The translations under genes were made by a program, and so were the position numbers. A model generated the notes under the pieces. The model had not been told where the DNA came from. It searched no databases and worked only from the letters and a program-made list of their open reading frames with translations. From an uncultured Porphyromonadaceae bacterium (GTDB lineage: Bacteria > Bacteroidota > Bacteroidia > Bacteroidales > Muribaculaceae), in NCBI GenBank assembly GCA_900550395.1, contig URSD01000006.1, positions 1 through 64,000 of the forward strand: a stretch of 64,000 nucleotides of DNA. Reading direction: 5' to 3'. Shown piece by piece: positions 10,911-19,446 of the stretch. Each line of letters begins with the position of its first letter. Position 1 is the first letter of the stretch.

Positions 10911-13814
10911 ATGCAGGACGGAAAAGACAGTGTGATGCGTGTGCGCGTGGTGCGCTGCGGTGCCGACGCCCTTGTGTGCGCGGGCGCGTCGGACGCGGAG
11001 TCGCTGCGCGTGAGCTATACCACGGGGTTGCCTGACGAAACCTTCGACAGCGGCTACCTCCGGGGCGTGCTGCGCCCCGGCATGCGTGTCAACCTTGTTG
11101 ACTGCCGCCTGGACGATGACGGTCAGCTGCACGCCCGCTTCATTGTCGCCGAACCGGACTATCTTGTCAACGTCACGGCCGTGTGCGGCTGCATGGCCGA
11201 CTACGGCGACGGCCCCACGGTGTGGCTTCTCCGGCGCATCGCCCCCGCGCCGTCTGGCCAGGCCCTGCTGATGGGTAATTTTGCCGGTCAGCTGCTGGAC
11301 GAGTCGCTGCACAGCGAGAACCGCGACAAGCCTTATGCCGAGAGCGTCAGGGACTTCTTCCGCACATCGGCCGTCCCAATCATGGCACTGGGAGATGACT
11401 TCCATAGCCGCAAATTCCATGCCGACGCACACCGGCAATTGCAGAACATCCATGCGGCGGTGGACCGCATGCTGCCGTCTTTGGTCCCGTTCTCGCCCCG
11501 CGAGGCGGTGGTCGAGCCGAGCTTTTTCTGTGAGGTTCTCGGGCTGCAGGGGCGTATGGACTGCCTTACGCTCGACGGCACCGTGGTGGTGGAGCAGAAA
11601 TCGGGCAAGGGGGCTTTCGGAAGCAAGGACGATATCGCTCCTCTGCTGCGTCGCGAGCATTACGCGCAGCTTCTTCTCTACCGCGCCGCGCTGCGCTACG
11701 GATGTCCCGGAAAGGAAGCCGAGGCGTTTCTGCTGTATTCCGGTTATGCCGAGCCGCTGGTGCGCGCCGGCCGTTCGGAGACCCTCACGCAGGAGGCGAT
11801 GGCGCTGCGCAACCGTCTGGCCCTCGCCGAGATGGATTATGCCGAGCATGGCTTCGGCATGCTGCTTACGCTTACGCCCGCGATGCTTAATACCCGCAGG
11901 CGGTCAGGACGGCTTTGGCATGCCTATCAGTGTCCGCAACTGGAGTCGGTACTTGCTCCTCTCGGCAGGGCCGACAGGGTGGAGCAGCTGTATTTCCTGC
12001 GCATGATGCGCTTTGTGGCGCTGGAACACCGCATAGCCAAGACAGGAGTAACGCCCGGCGACGGCACCGGTTTTGCCTCCACGTGGCAGGCCCCGGCGGC
12101 CGCAAGACGCGCCGCCGGCAACATGCTTGACGGCATGAAGCTGGTAAGCCCGACGGCCGGCCACAGCGGCTCCGTGAGCAGTATAGAACTGAATATCGGC
12201 GACGACAGGGATAACGACGCAGCCAACTTTCGGCCCGGCGACGTCGTGCTGCTGTACAGCTACCTGCCCGGTGAGGCACCGGACCTGCGGCGGGCGTTGC
12301 CCTTGCGCTGCGTGATGCGCGACATGTCGGGCACGCGGCTGACGCTTACACTACGCACGCCGCAGAGCGACGCCCGTGTGCTCCTGCGCGACAGCGACGC
12401 GCTGTGGGCCATGGAGCACGACTTCATCGAGTCGGGCACGGACGCGCAGCTGCGCGGGCTTCATGCTCTGCTTCGCGCCCCCGCGGAGCGACGGCGCCTG
12501 CTGCTGGGGATGCGCATGCCCGAGGTAGACAGTAGCGTCGGCATCCGCGGCGATTACGGAGGATTCAATCCTGTAGTGACGGCCGCCATGCGGGCCCGGG
12601 ACATATACCTCGTGGTGGGTCCTCCCGGTACCGGCAAGACGTCGCATGCCCTCATGGGAATACTGAGAGAGGAGCTGATGGACGCGGGTGCGGCGGTGCT
12701 GCTCACCGCCTACACCAACCGTGCCGTCGACGAGATATGCCGCAATCTGCACGACGGTGGCATTGACTTCGTGCGCATCGGGGGCGATGCATGTCCGGAT
12801 TTCTGCCGGAGCCATACCGTCAGCGCGATAGTGGAGGCGGCCGCCGGAATCGGCGACGTGCGCCGCCGGCTGGAGACGGTGAGGGTAGTGGCCGGCACGG
12901 TATCCGCATTCAATTGCAATCCCGCGTTGCTGCGCATGCGCAGTTTCTCACTTGCGATAGTCGACGAAGCCTCGCAGATTCTTGAGCCTCAGCTCGCCGC
13001 CCTTTTTGCCGCCGTTGACGGCTGCGGCCGTTCGGCCATCGGGCGTTTCGTGCTTATTGGCGACCACAAGCAGCTTCCCGCCGTGGTACGTCAGAGTGTC
13101 AGTCAGAGCCGAATCGACGAGCCCGAACTGCGAGCCATAGGCTTCGACAACTGCCGTACATCGCTATTCGAGCGTCTGTACCGGAAATATGCCGGCCGGG
13201 ATGAGCACAGCTGTATGCTGACACGGCAGGGGCGCATGCATCCCGACATTGCCGCATTCCCGTCGCAGGCGTTCTATGCCGGGTTGCTGGAACCTGTGCC
13301 CGTGGCCCATCAGAAGCAACCTTCCCCGCAGTCCCGCGTTCGGTTCGTGCCTGTAAGGGGAGACGGGCGAGGCGCCGGAAAAGTCAATCAGGCCGAGGCT
13401 GAGGTCATAGCCGATATTGTGGTGCGGCTGTGGCGTGAGCACGGGGATGCCTTCGACCCGGCAGCCACCGTAGGGGTGATTGTGCCGTACCGCAATCAGA
13501 TTTCGGCGGTGCGTGCAGCCATAGTTGCTCGCTGCGGCAGCGGTGCGGCAACAGCTGTCACGATTGACACCGTTGAACGTTATCAGGGCAGCCAGAGGGA
13601 ACACATTATATATGGTACGACCGTGAACGATATGGCTCAGCTTGCCTTCCTCTGCGACAGCACGATGACAGATATAGATGGTTGCATAGTGGACCGTCGC
13701 CTCAATGTGGCGCTGACGCGTGCGCGCGAGTACCTCACGATAGTTGGAAATCCCGATGTACTTCGCTTTAGTCGCGTGTATGCGACATTGCTGTATTCGC
13801 TGGGTGCATTGTAG
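10911..13814 (+). CDS. Dna2-like RecB-family nuclease fused to SF1B helicase
   Basis: Protein of 967 aa from the ATG at 10911 (a GTG at 10905 and an ATG at 10935 are alternatives). Residues about 205-255 hold a PD-(D/E)xK nuclease core of RecB/Cas4 type: GLQGRMD, then VVVEQKSGKG, then HYAQLLLY. The C-terminal half is a Upf1/Dna2-type superfamily 1B helicase: GPPGTGKTS (Walker A, near 570), LTAYTNRAVDEI (Ia), VDEASQI (Walker B, near 684), IGDHKQLP (III), and VERYQGSQRE with NVALTRAREYL (V, VI). This order matches eukaryotic Dna2 and some bacterial relatives, which process DNA flaps or ends. The four iron-sulfur cysteines of Dna2 are not evident. Its exact role is unknown; it is a single-gene unit before aspA. 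Confidence 0.85.
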   Translation: MQDGKDSVMRVRVVRCGADALVCAGASDAESLRVSYTTGLPDETFDSGYLRGVLRPGMRVNLVDCRLDDDGQLHARFIVAEPDYLVNVTAVCGCMADYGDGPTVWLLRRIAPAPSGQALLMGNFAGQLLDESLHSENRDKPYAESVRDFFRTSAVPIMALGDDFHSRKFHADAHRQLQNIHAAVDRMLPSLVPFSPREAVVEPSFFCEVLGLQGRMDCLTLDGTVVVEQKSGKGAFGSKDDIAPLLRREHYAQLLLYRAALRYGCPGKEAEAFLLYSGYAEPLVRAGRSETLTQEAMALRNRLALAEMDYAEHGFGMLLTLTPAMLNTRRRSGRLWHAYQCPQLESVLAPLGRADRVEQLYFLRMMRFVALEHRIAKTGVTPGDGTGFASTWQAPAAARRAAGNMLDGMKLVSPTAGHSGSVSSIELNIGDDRDNDAANFRPGDVVLLYSYLPGEAPDLRRALPLRCVMRDMSGTRLTLTLRTPQSDARVLLRDSDALWAMEHDFIESGTDAQLRGLHALLRAPAERRRLLLGMRMPEVDSSVGIRGDYGGFNPVVTAAMRARDIYLVVGPPGTGKTSHALMGILREELMDAGAAVLLTAYTNRAVDEICRNLHDGGIDFVRIGGDACPDFCRSHTVSAIVEAAAGIGDVRRRLETVRVVAGTVSAFNCNPALLRMRSFSLAIVDEASQILEPQLAALFAAVDGCGRSAIGRFVLIGDHKQLPAVVRQSVSQSRIDEPELRAIGFDNCRTSLFERLYRKYAGRDEHSCMLTRQGRMHPDIAAFPSQAFYAGLLEPVPVAHQKQPSPQSRVRFVPVRGDGRGAGKVNQAEAEVIADIVVRLWREHGDAFDPAATVGVIVPYRNQISAVRAAIVARCGSGAATAVTIDTVERYQGSQREHIIYGTTVNDMAQLAFLCDSTMTDIDGCIVDRRLNVALTRAREYLTIVGNPDVLRFSRVYATLLYSLGAL

Positions 13815-13825
13815 AGGCGGCGAAA

Positions 13826-13857
13826 TTTTGCAGTGTCCGATTCTTTTCTTATCTTTG
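13826..13857 (+). promoter_or_regulatory. Promoter of the aspA operon
   Basis: TTTTG (13826-13830), a 19-nt spacer, then TATCTTTG (13850-13857): a full Bacteroidetes -33/-7 promoter about 36 nt before the aspA ATG. Confidence 0.8.
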
Positions 13858-13893
13858 TAGTGCCAAAAATCTCTGAAAACAAACAACTCAAAT

Positions 13894-15333
13894 ATGAACC
13901 AGAACTGTGAACAGGGATTCCGCACGGAGTCCGACCTTATCGGCACCAAGCAGGTGCCGGAATGTGCATTGTACGGCGTACAGACAATGCGAGGCATAGA
14001 GAATTTTGAAATCAGCAAATTTCATCTCTCGGACTATCCGGCATTCGTCAAAGGTCTGGCAATCACCAAGCTCGGTGCCGCCATGGCGAACCATGAGCTC
14101 GGCCTGCTGACCGACGAACAGTTCGCCGCCATCTCTCAGGCATGCCGCGAGATAATGGACGGCAAGCACCTCGAGCATTTCCCCGTAGACATGATACAGG
14201 GAGGCGCCGGCACTTCGACCAACATGAACGCCAACGAGGTCATCGCCAACCGTGCGCTGGAGATCATGGGCCACAAGCGCGGCGAGTACCAGTACTGTTC
14301 TCCCAACGACCATGTGAACCGTTCGCAGTCCACCAACGACGCTTATCCTACCGCCATCCACATAGGCCTCTATATAGAGATGCAACGCCTCAAGGCGCAT
14401 TTCGCAACGCTTGTGGACGCCTTCGCCGCCAAGGCCGAGGAATTCAAGGACATTATCAAGATGGGACGCACCCAGCTTGAGGATGCCGTGCCGATGACTC
14501 TGGGACAGACTTTCGGCGGTTTCGCATGGGTGCTCCGTGACGAGATCAAGCACCTTGACGAGGCTGCCGCCGACCTGCTCACCGTCAACATGGGTGCCAC
14601 GGCCATAGGCACCGGCATCTGCGCCGAACCGGGCTATGCCGAGAAGTGTATAGCCGCCCTGCGCGAGATCACGGGCTGGGACATCCGCAACGCCGAGGAC
14701 CTCGTGGGCGCCACTTCCGACACCTCGGCCATGGTGGGATACTCGTCGGCCCTGAAGCGCCTTGCAACCAAGCTCAGCAAGGTATGCAACGACCTGCGTC
14801 TGCTCGCCGGCGGTCCCCGCTGCGGCCTCGGCGAAATCAATCTGCCGGCCATGCAGCCCGGCTCGTCGATAATGCCCGGCAAGGTCAACCCCGTGATACC
14901 CGAGGTCGTCAGCCAGATATGCTTCAAGGTCATGGGCAACGACGTGTGCGTGTCGATAGCTTCGGAGGCCGCCCAGATGGAGCTTAACGCTATGGAACCC
15001 ATCACAGCTCAGTGCAACTACGAGAGCGTGAGCATCCTCATAAACGGTTTCGAGACCCTGCGCACCCGCTGCGTGGAGGGCATTACCGCCAATGCCGAGC
15101 GCTGCCGCGAGTACGTGCATAACAGCATAGGCGTGGTGACGGCTCTCAATCCCGTCATCGGCTACAAGAACTCTACCAAGATTGCCAAGGAAGCCCTGGA
15201 GACCGGACGCAGCGTCTACGAGCTGGTACTCGACCACGGAATCCTCAGCAAGGAGGAACTTGACACCATTCTGGCGCCGGAGAACATGATCCGTCCTGTC
15301 AAGCTCGATATAAAGCCCCGCAAACTGCTCTGA
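13894..15333 (+). CDS. aspA: Aspartate ammonia-lyase
   Basis: Deaminates L-aspartate to fumarate and ammonia in the cytoplasm, feeding the fumarate-succinate branch that also supplies the propionate pathway of mutAB. The length (479 aa) is typical. The superfamily signature GSSIMPGKVNP (near residue 325) carries the catalytic serine loop. TSTNMNANEVIANRAL and HVNRSQSTNDAYPTA near residues 108-155 are aspartase/fumarase class II motifs. The aspartase-type sequence in the first 40 residues (ESDLIGTKQVPECALYGVQT) favours aspA over fumC. It is the first gene of an apparent aspA-helicase-nadE operon. Confidence 0.95.
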   Translation: MNQNCEQGFRTESDLIGTKQVPECALYGVQTMRGIENFEISKFHLSDYPAFVKGLAITKLGAAMANHELGLLTDEQFAAISQACREIMDGKHLEHFPVDMIQGGAGTSTNMNANEVIANRALEIMGHKRGEYQYCSPNDHVNRSQSTNDAYPTAIHIGLYIEMQRLKAHFATLVDAFAAKAEEFKDIIKMGRTQLEDAVPMTLGQTFGGFAWVLRDEIKHLDEAAADLLTVNMGATAIGTGICAEPGYAEKCIAALREITGWDIRNAEDLVGATSDTSAMVGYSSALKRLATKLSKVCNDLRLLAGGPRCGLGEINLPAMQPGSSIMPGKVNPVIPEVVSQICFKVMGNDVCVSIASEAAQMELNAMEPITAQCNYESVSILINGFETLRTRCVEGITANAERCREYVHNSIGVVTALNPVIGYKNSTKIAKEALETGRSVYELVLDHGILSKEELDTILAPENMIRPVKLDIKPRKLL

Positions 15334-15334
15334 T

Positions 15335-17362
15335 GTGAAGCGCGAAAGCGGCGACGGCATCCTGCCACTCGACCCCGACAACGCCGAGATGCTGACGGCG
15401 TGGCAGCTCGTGTGCGAGACTTCCCAGTCGGTGTTCCTCACCGGCAAGGCCGGCACGGGCAAGAGTACGCTGCTGCGCTACATCCAGGCTAACACGAAGA
15501 AGAAGCACGTGGTGCTCGCGCCCACGGGCATCGCCGCCATAAATGTGGGCGGCCAGACACTGCATTCCTTCTTTCATCTGCCTTTCAAGCCCGTCATGCC
15601 CGACGACCCGGAGTTCGCTACCGGCAAACTTCGGCAGCGCATGCGCTACAGCAAGGATATGGTGAAACTTCTGCGCGAGCTGGAACTTATCATCATCGAC
15701 GAAGTGTCGATGGTGCGCGCCGATACCATAGACCTTATAGACAAGATACTGCGGGTGCATTGCGGCGAGATGCGCCGGCCGTTCGCCGGCAAGCAGCTGC
15801 TGATGGTGGGCGACATCTTCCAGCTGGAGCCGGTGGTGGGACCCGACTCCCGCGACATAATCGGAAGGCAATATGCCACGCCGCACTTCTTCAGCGCACA
15901 CATCTTCGAAGAGATGCAGATTGTGCCGATAGAGCTGCGCAAGGTCTACCGTCAGAGCGACGCCGGCTTCGTGCAGTTGCTCGACAGGGTGCGCGACGGC
16001 CATCCCACGCCCGACGACCTGCGCCTTATCAACAGCCGTGTCGCAGGCTCCGGCGACGGCAGCCGCGATGCGGAGGGCGAACTGCCCGTCACCATCGCCA
16101 CGCGGCGCGATACCGTAGACAGCATAAACGCCGCACGCCTCGAAAGCCTGCGGACGCCGGAACGGACATATACAGGTACCATAGAACGCGATTTCCCCGA
16201 GACCTCGCTGCCCACCGACATGGAGCTTACGCTTAAGGCCGGTGCGCAGGTGATGTTTCTGCGCAACGACCCGCAGCACCGCTGGGTGAACGGCACAATA
16301 GGCATCGTTGAGAGTCTTGACCGCGACAAGATAGCCGTGCGCACAGCGCCGGATGCCCTGCACACCGTAGAGCGTGAGCGATGGAGCAACATCCGCTACG
16401 AGTACGACGAGAAGACACACAAGGTGACGGAGACGGAGCTGGGCAGCTTCACACAGTTTCCCGTCAAGCTGGCGTGGGCGATGACAGTACACAAGAGTCA
16501 GGGTATGACCTTCGACCGTGTGGTCCTTGACTTCGGGCGCGGAGCTTTTACCGGCGGTCAGGCCTACGTGGCTCTGAGCCGCTGCCGCAGCCTGGAGGGA
16601 ATAGAACTGCTGAATCCGCTGGCCGACAGAGATATTTATGTGCATCCGGCTGTGATACGTTTCAGCCGTAGCTTCAATAGCGGCGAGATAGTCAGCGCCG
16701 CCATCGACAATGCGCGTGCCGATGCCGCGCTTGCGTCGGCTCTTGCCGCTTTCGACTCCGGCGACATGAACCGGGCCGTCGAGCACATGGCGCTTGCGGC
16801 CTCCTTGCGCCCGGCCATACTGCACAGAGCGCCTCTGCGACGTCTTGCAGCGCGCCGCCTTGGAATAGTCGGACAGTTGAAGAACAGAATAGAGGCGTTG
16901 CAGCTGGAGATAGACGAAGCGCATGCACGTTTCGTCCGTCTTGCCGACGAATATGTGGCTTTGGGGCGGCAGTGCCTTGCCGATGCTGCAAATCCGCAGG
17001 CTGCGGTCGCCAATTACGACAAGGCGCTGCGCCTGTGTCCCGACCACGCCGTGGCGCTTTACGAGCGAGGGCGCGTCCTTGCCGACATGGGCGAGCTTGA
17101 CGCGGCAGAGCAGTCGCTTCGCCGTGCCGCCGAGGCCGATGATACCGACTGGCAGGCTTTGCTTTGTCTGGCAGGCGTCTACAATGCCACGAGAGCGCAG
17201 GCCGAGGCTCTCGACTGCCTGCTCACAGCCCTGGACAGAAACGACAAGATACCGCAGATACACGAGGCGCTGGCCGACCTCTACGACAGCATAGACGACA
17301 GCGCTGAAGCCGACATGCACCGTGCCCTCGCGGCACGGCTGCGAAAAAAGAAAAGAAAATGA
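15335..17362 (+). CDS. Pif1-like SF1 helicase with C-terminal TPR region
   Basis: Protein of 675 aa starting with GTG at 15335, one base after the aspA stop; no ATG lies near in frame. Residues 20-430 form a Pif1/RecD2-like helicase: GKAGTGKST (Walker A), APTGIAAINVGGQTLHSFF (Ia), IIDEVSMVRAD (Walker B), MVGDIFQLEPV (III), AMTVHKSQGMTFD (V) and VALSRCRSLEGI (VI). Pif1 enzymes unwind 5'-3' and resolve G-quadruplexes or forks. After residue 500 come several TPR-like helical pairs (for example CLADAANPQAAVANYDKAL), a likely protein-binding tail. It overlaps nadE by 4 bp. Confidence 0.88.
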   Translation: MKRESGDGILPLDPDNAEMLTAWQLVCETSQSVFLTGKAGTGKSTLLRYIQANTKKKHVVLAPTGIAAINVGGQTLHSFFHLPFKPVMPDDPEFATGKLRQRMRYSKDMVKLLRELELIIIDEVSMVRADTIDLIDKILRVHCGEMRRPFAGKQLLMVGDIFQLEPVVGPDSRDIIGRQYATPHFFSAHIFEEMQIVPIELRKVYRQSDAGFVQLLDRVRDGHPTPDDLRLINSRVAGSGDGSRDAEGELPVTIATRRDTVDSINAARLESLRTPERTYTGTIERDFPETSLPTDMELTLKAGAQVMFLRNDPQHRWVNGTIGIVESLDRDKIAVRTAPDALHTVERERWSNIRYEYDEKTHKVTETELGSFTQFPVKLAWAMTVHKSQGMTFDRVVLDFGRGAFTGGQAYVALSRCRSLEGIELLNPLADRDIYVHPAVIRFSRSFNSGEIVSAAIDNARADAALASALAAFDSGDMNRAVEHMALAASLRPAILHRAPLRRLAARRLGIVGQLKNRIEALQLEIDEAHARFVRLADEYVALGRQCLADAANPQAAVANYDKALRLCPDHAVALYERGRVLADMGELDAAEQSLRRAAEADDTDWQALLCLAGVYNATRAQAEALDCLLTALDRNDKIPQIHEALADLYDSIDDSAEADMHRALAARLRKKKRK

Positions 17363-19302
17363 ACAACTCTGGTTTTTTCCGTGCCGTTGCCGCCGCACCG
17401 GCCGTACATATCGCCGACCCGGCCGCCAATGCTGCCGCAATCATCGCCCTGCTTCAGGAGGCGGATGCAGCCGTGCATCCCGACATCGTTGTTTTTCCCG
17501 AGATGTGCGTGACAGGCTACACGTGCGGCGACCTTTTCCATAACGAGACGCTTCTTGAAGGCGCTTTAGGAGCGTTGCGCGACATAGCGGCGGCTACGGC
17601 ATCCACCGGCTCGGTAGCCGTCGTGGGGCTGCCCCTGCGCGTGGGCGGCGCGTTGTACAACTGTGCGGCCGCCGTGGGCGGAGGCCGCCTGCTGTGTGTC
17701 GTCCCCAAAACCTATGTGCCGAATTACAATGAGTTTTACGAAAACCGCTGGTGGCAACCTGCGCCGGCATCTATGGGGACGTTCGATTCGGCCGCTTTCG
17801 GAAGCGTGCCTTTCGGCACCCGCCAGCTACTGCGCTGCGGCGACGCGCTGGTGGGCATTGAGATATGCGAGGACATGTGGACGCCGGTGTCGCCCGGCAG
17901 CCTTGCCGCACTTGCCGGGGCTGATGTCGTCGTGAATCTCTCCGCGTCGGACGACCTTACAGGCAAGTATGCCTATCTGCGCTCCCTCGTGGCCTCCCGG
18001 TCGGCGTCGGCCCGATGCGCCTATGTGTATGCGTCGGCAGGATACGGGGAGTCGTCGACCGACCTTGTGTTCGATGCCAAGACGATGATAGCGGAGAACG
18101 GTACATTCCTTGCCTGCAACGAACGCTGGCAGCACGGTGCGCAGTGGCGTGCGGCCGATATTGACCTGGAGGCCATACGCCGCGACCGCATGCACTTCGG
18201 CTCGTTCGCCGCGTGCGCCCGTGTCAACATCGGCGAGCCTTACGCAACAGTTGAATCGGGATGCGGCCCCGTGCTGCGCGACAACCCCATGGAGTTCCGC
18301 CATATCGACCCACATCCGTTCGTTCCGTCGGCCGACTCGCGCCTTGCCGACCATTGCGACGAGGTGCTCAACATTCAGGTGGCCGGACTGTGCCGCAGGC
18401 TCGAGGCCACACGGTGCCGCAGCCTTGTGGTGGGCATAAGCGGCGGCCTTGACTCCACGCTGGCGCTGCTGGTGGCCGTGAGGGCGTTCGACCGGCTTAG
18501 TCTGCCCCGCACCGGCATTCTCGGCGTCACTATGCCCGGCTTCGGCACTACCTCGCGCACGCACGACAACGCGGTGGCGCTGATGCGCAGCCTTGGAGTG
18601 AGCGTCAGGGAGATAAGTATCGCCGCCGCCGTCATGCAACATTTCGCCGACATAGGGCAGGAGCCCGACAATCACGACATCACATATGAGAACTCGCAGG
18701 CGCGCGAGCGCACACAGATACTTATGGATGTCGCTAATATGGAGGGCGGCATGGTGCTCGGCACCGGCGACCTCTCCGAACTGGCCCTGGGCTGGGCTAC
18801 GTACAACGGCGACCACATGTCGATGTACGGCGTCAACGCCGGAGTGCCTAAGACGCTGGTGATACACCTTGTGAAGTATATTGCCGAGCGCAGCGAAGAC
18901 GAGACCATACGCCGAACCTTGCTCGACGTAGTGGCTACGCCCGTGTCGCCCGAACTGCTGCCTCCGCGGGCCGACGGCACCATAGCACAGGTGACGGAGG
19001 ATAACGTGGGTCCATACGAACTGCACGACTTCTTCCTCTACTATATGCTGCGCTACGGCTTCCGTCCGTCGCGCGTGTATGCGATGGCCCGGAAAGCTTT
19101 TGGCACTTACGACGACGCCACGCTGCTGAAGTGGCTGCGTGTGTTCTACCGCCGCTTCTTCGGCCAGCAGTTCAAGCGTTCATGTCTGCCGGACGGTCCG
19201 AAAGTGGGCTCTGTGTGTCTGTCGCCCCGCGGCGACTGGCGCATGCCGTCCGATGCCTCGGCCGCGCTGTGGCTCCGCGAGGTGGATGAACTGACGGCAT
19301 AG
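17359..19302 (+). CDS. nadE: Glutamine-dependent NAD+ synthetase
   Basis: Makes NAD+ from deamido-NAD+ and ATP, taking ammonia from glutamine. The N-terminal nitrilase-like glutaminase domain (1-270) shows the Glu-Lys-Cys triad in FPEM (Glu48), VVPKTY and IEICEDMW. The C-terminal synthetase domain (about 320-647) has the ATP P-loop SGGLDSTLALL (near residue 360) and GTGDLSELALGW. The length (647 aa) fits the two-domain bacterial form. It is the third gene of the aspA operon; the ATGA overlap with the helicase implies translational coupling. Confidence 0.96.
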   Translation: MNNSGFFRAVAAAPAVHIADPAANAAAIIALLQEADAAVHPDIVVFPEMCVTGYTCGDLFHNETLLEGALGALRDIAAATASTGSVAVVGLPLRVGGALYNCAAAVGGGRLLCVVPKTYVPNYNEFYENRWWQPAPASMGTFDSAAFGSVPFGTRQLLRCGDALVGIEICEDMWTPVSPGSLAALAGADVVVNLSASDDLTGKYAYLRSLVASRSASARCAYVYASAGYGESSTDLVFDAKTMIAENGTFLACNERWQHGAQWRAADIDLEAIRRDRMHFGSFAACARVNIGEPYATVESGCGPVLRDNPMEFRHIDPHPFVPSADSRLADHCDEVLNIQVAGLCRRLEATRCRSLVVGISGGLDSTLALLVAVRAFDRLSLPRTGILGVTMPGFGTTSRTHDNAVALMRSLGVSVREISIAAAVMQHFADIGQEPDNHDITYENSQARERTQILMDVANMEGGMVLGTGDLSELALGWATYNGDHMSMYGVNAGVPKTLVIHLVKYIAERSEDETIRRTLLDVVATPVSPELLPPRADGTIAQVTEDNVGPYELHDFFLYYMLRYGFRPSRVYAMARKAFGTYDDATLLKWLRVFYRRFFGQQFKRSCLPDGPKVGSVCLSPRGDWRMPSDASAALWLREVDELTA

Positions 19303-19365
19303 TTGCCAATTTTTGCGACATAGTCGCCAACTTATTTTCCGGATGTATTAAATTATGTTAGAAAT

Positions 19366-19386
19366 GCGTGCAACACGCTGATTTTT
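19366..19386 (+). terminator. Short hairpin terminator after nadE
   Basis: GCGTG (19366-19370) and CACGC (19374-19378) pair around CAA and are followed by a T-rich run. It is weak, with only 5 bp. A second small hairpin (315-319 with 323-327 of the same kilobase) lies just after the nadE stop. Confidence 0.4.
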
Positions 19387-19397
19387 GGTGTATTTTT

Positions 19398-19411
19398 TTG
19401 CAAATTTGCAA
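19398..19411. promoter_or_regulatory. Palindrome upstream of the efflux operon
   Basis: TTGCAAATTTGCAA is a perfect 14-bp palindrome 35 bp before the tolC-like ATG, placed where an operator for a dimeric repressor could lie. No regulator gene adjoins the operon. Confidence 0.35.
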
Positions 19412-19446
19412 GCCCAAACCATAACGTTTTTGTCGCATTTCCACAC

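Noticed and set aside
10911..13814. Nuclease-helicase as part of a defence island
   Set aside because: Neighbours are a DUF805 protein and aspA; no restriction, toxin or phage genes adjoin, so defence is only a possibility.
15299..17440. A 713-residue minus-strand frame across the Pif1-like gene
   Set aside because: Antisense shadow of the helicase; no recognisable domain.
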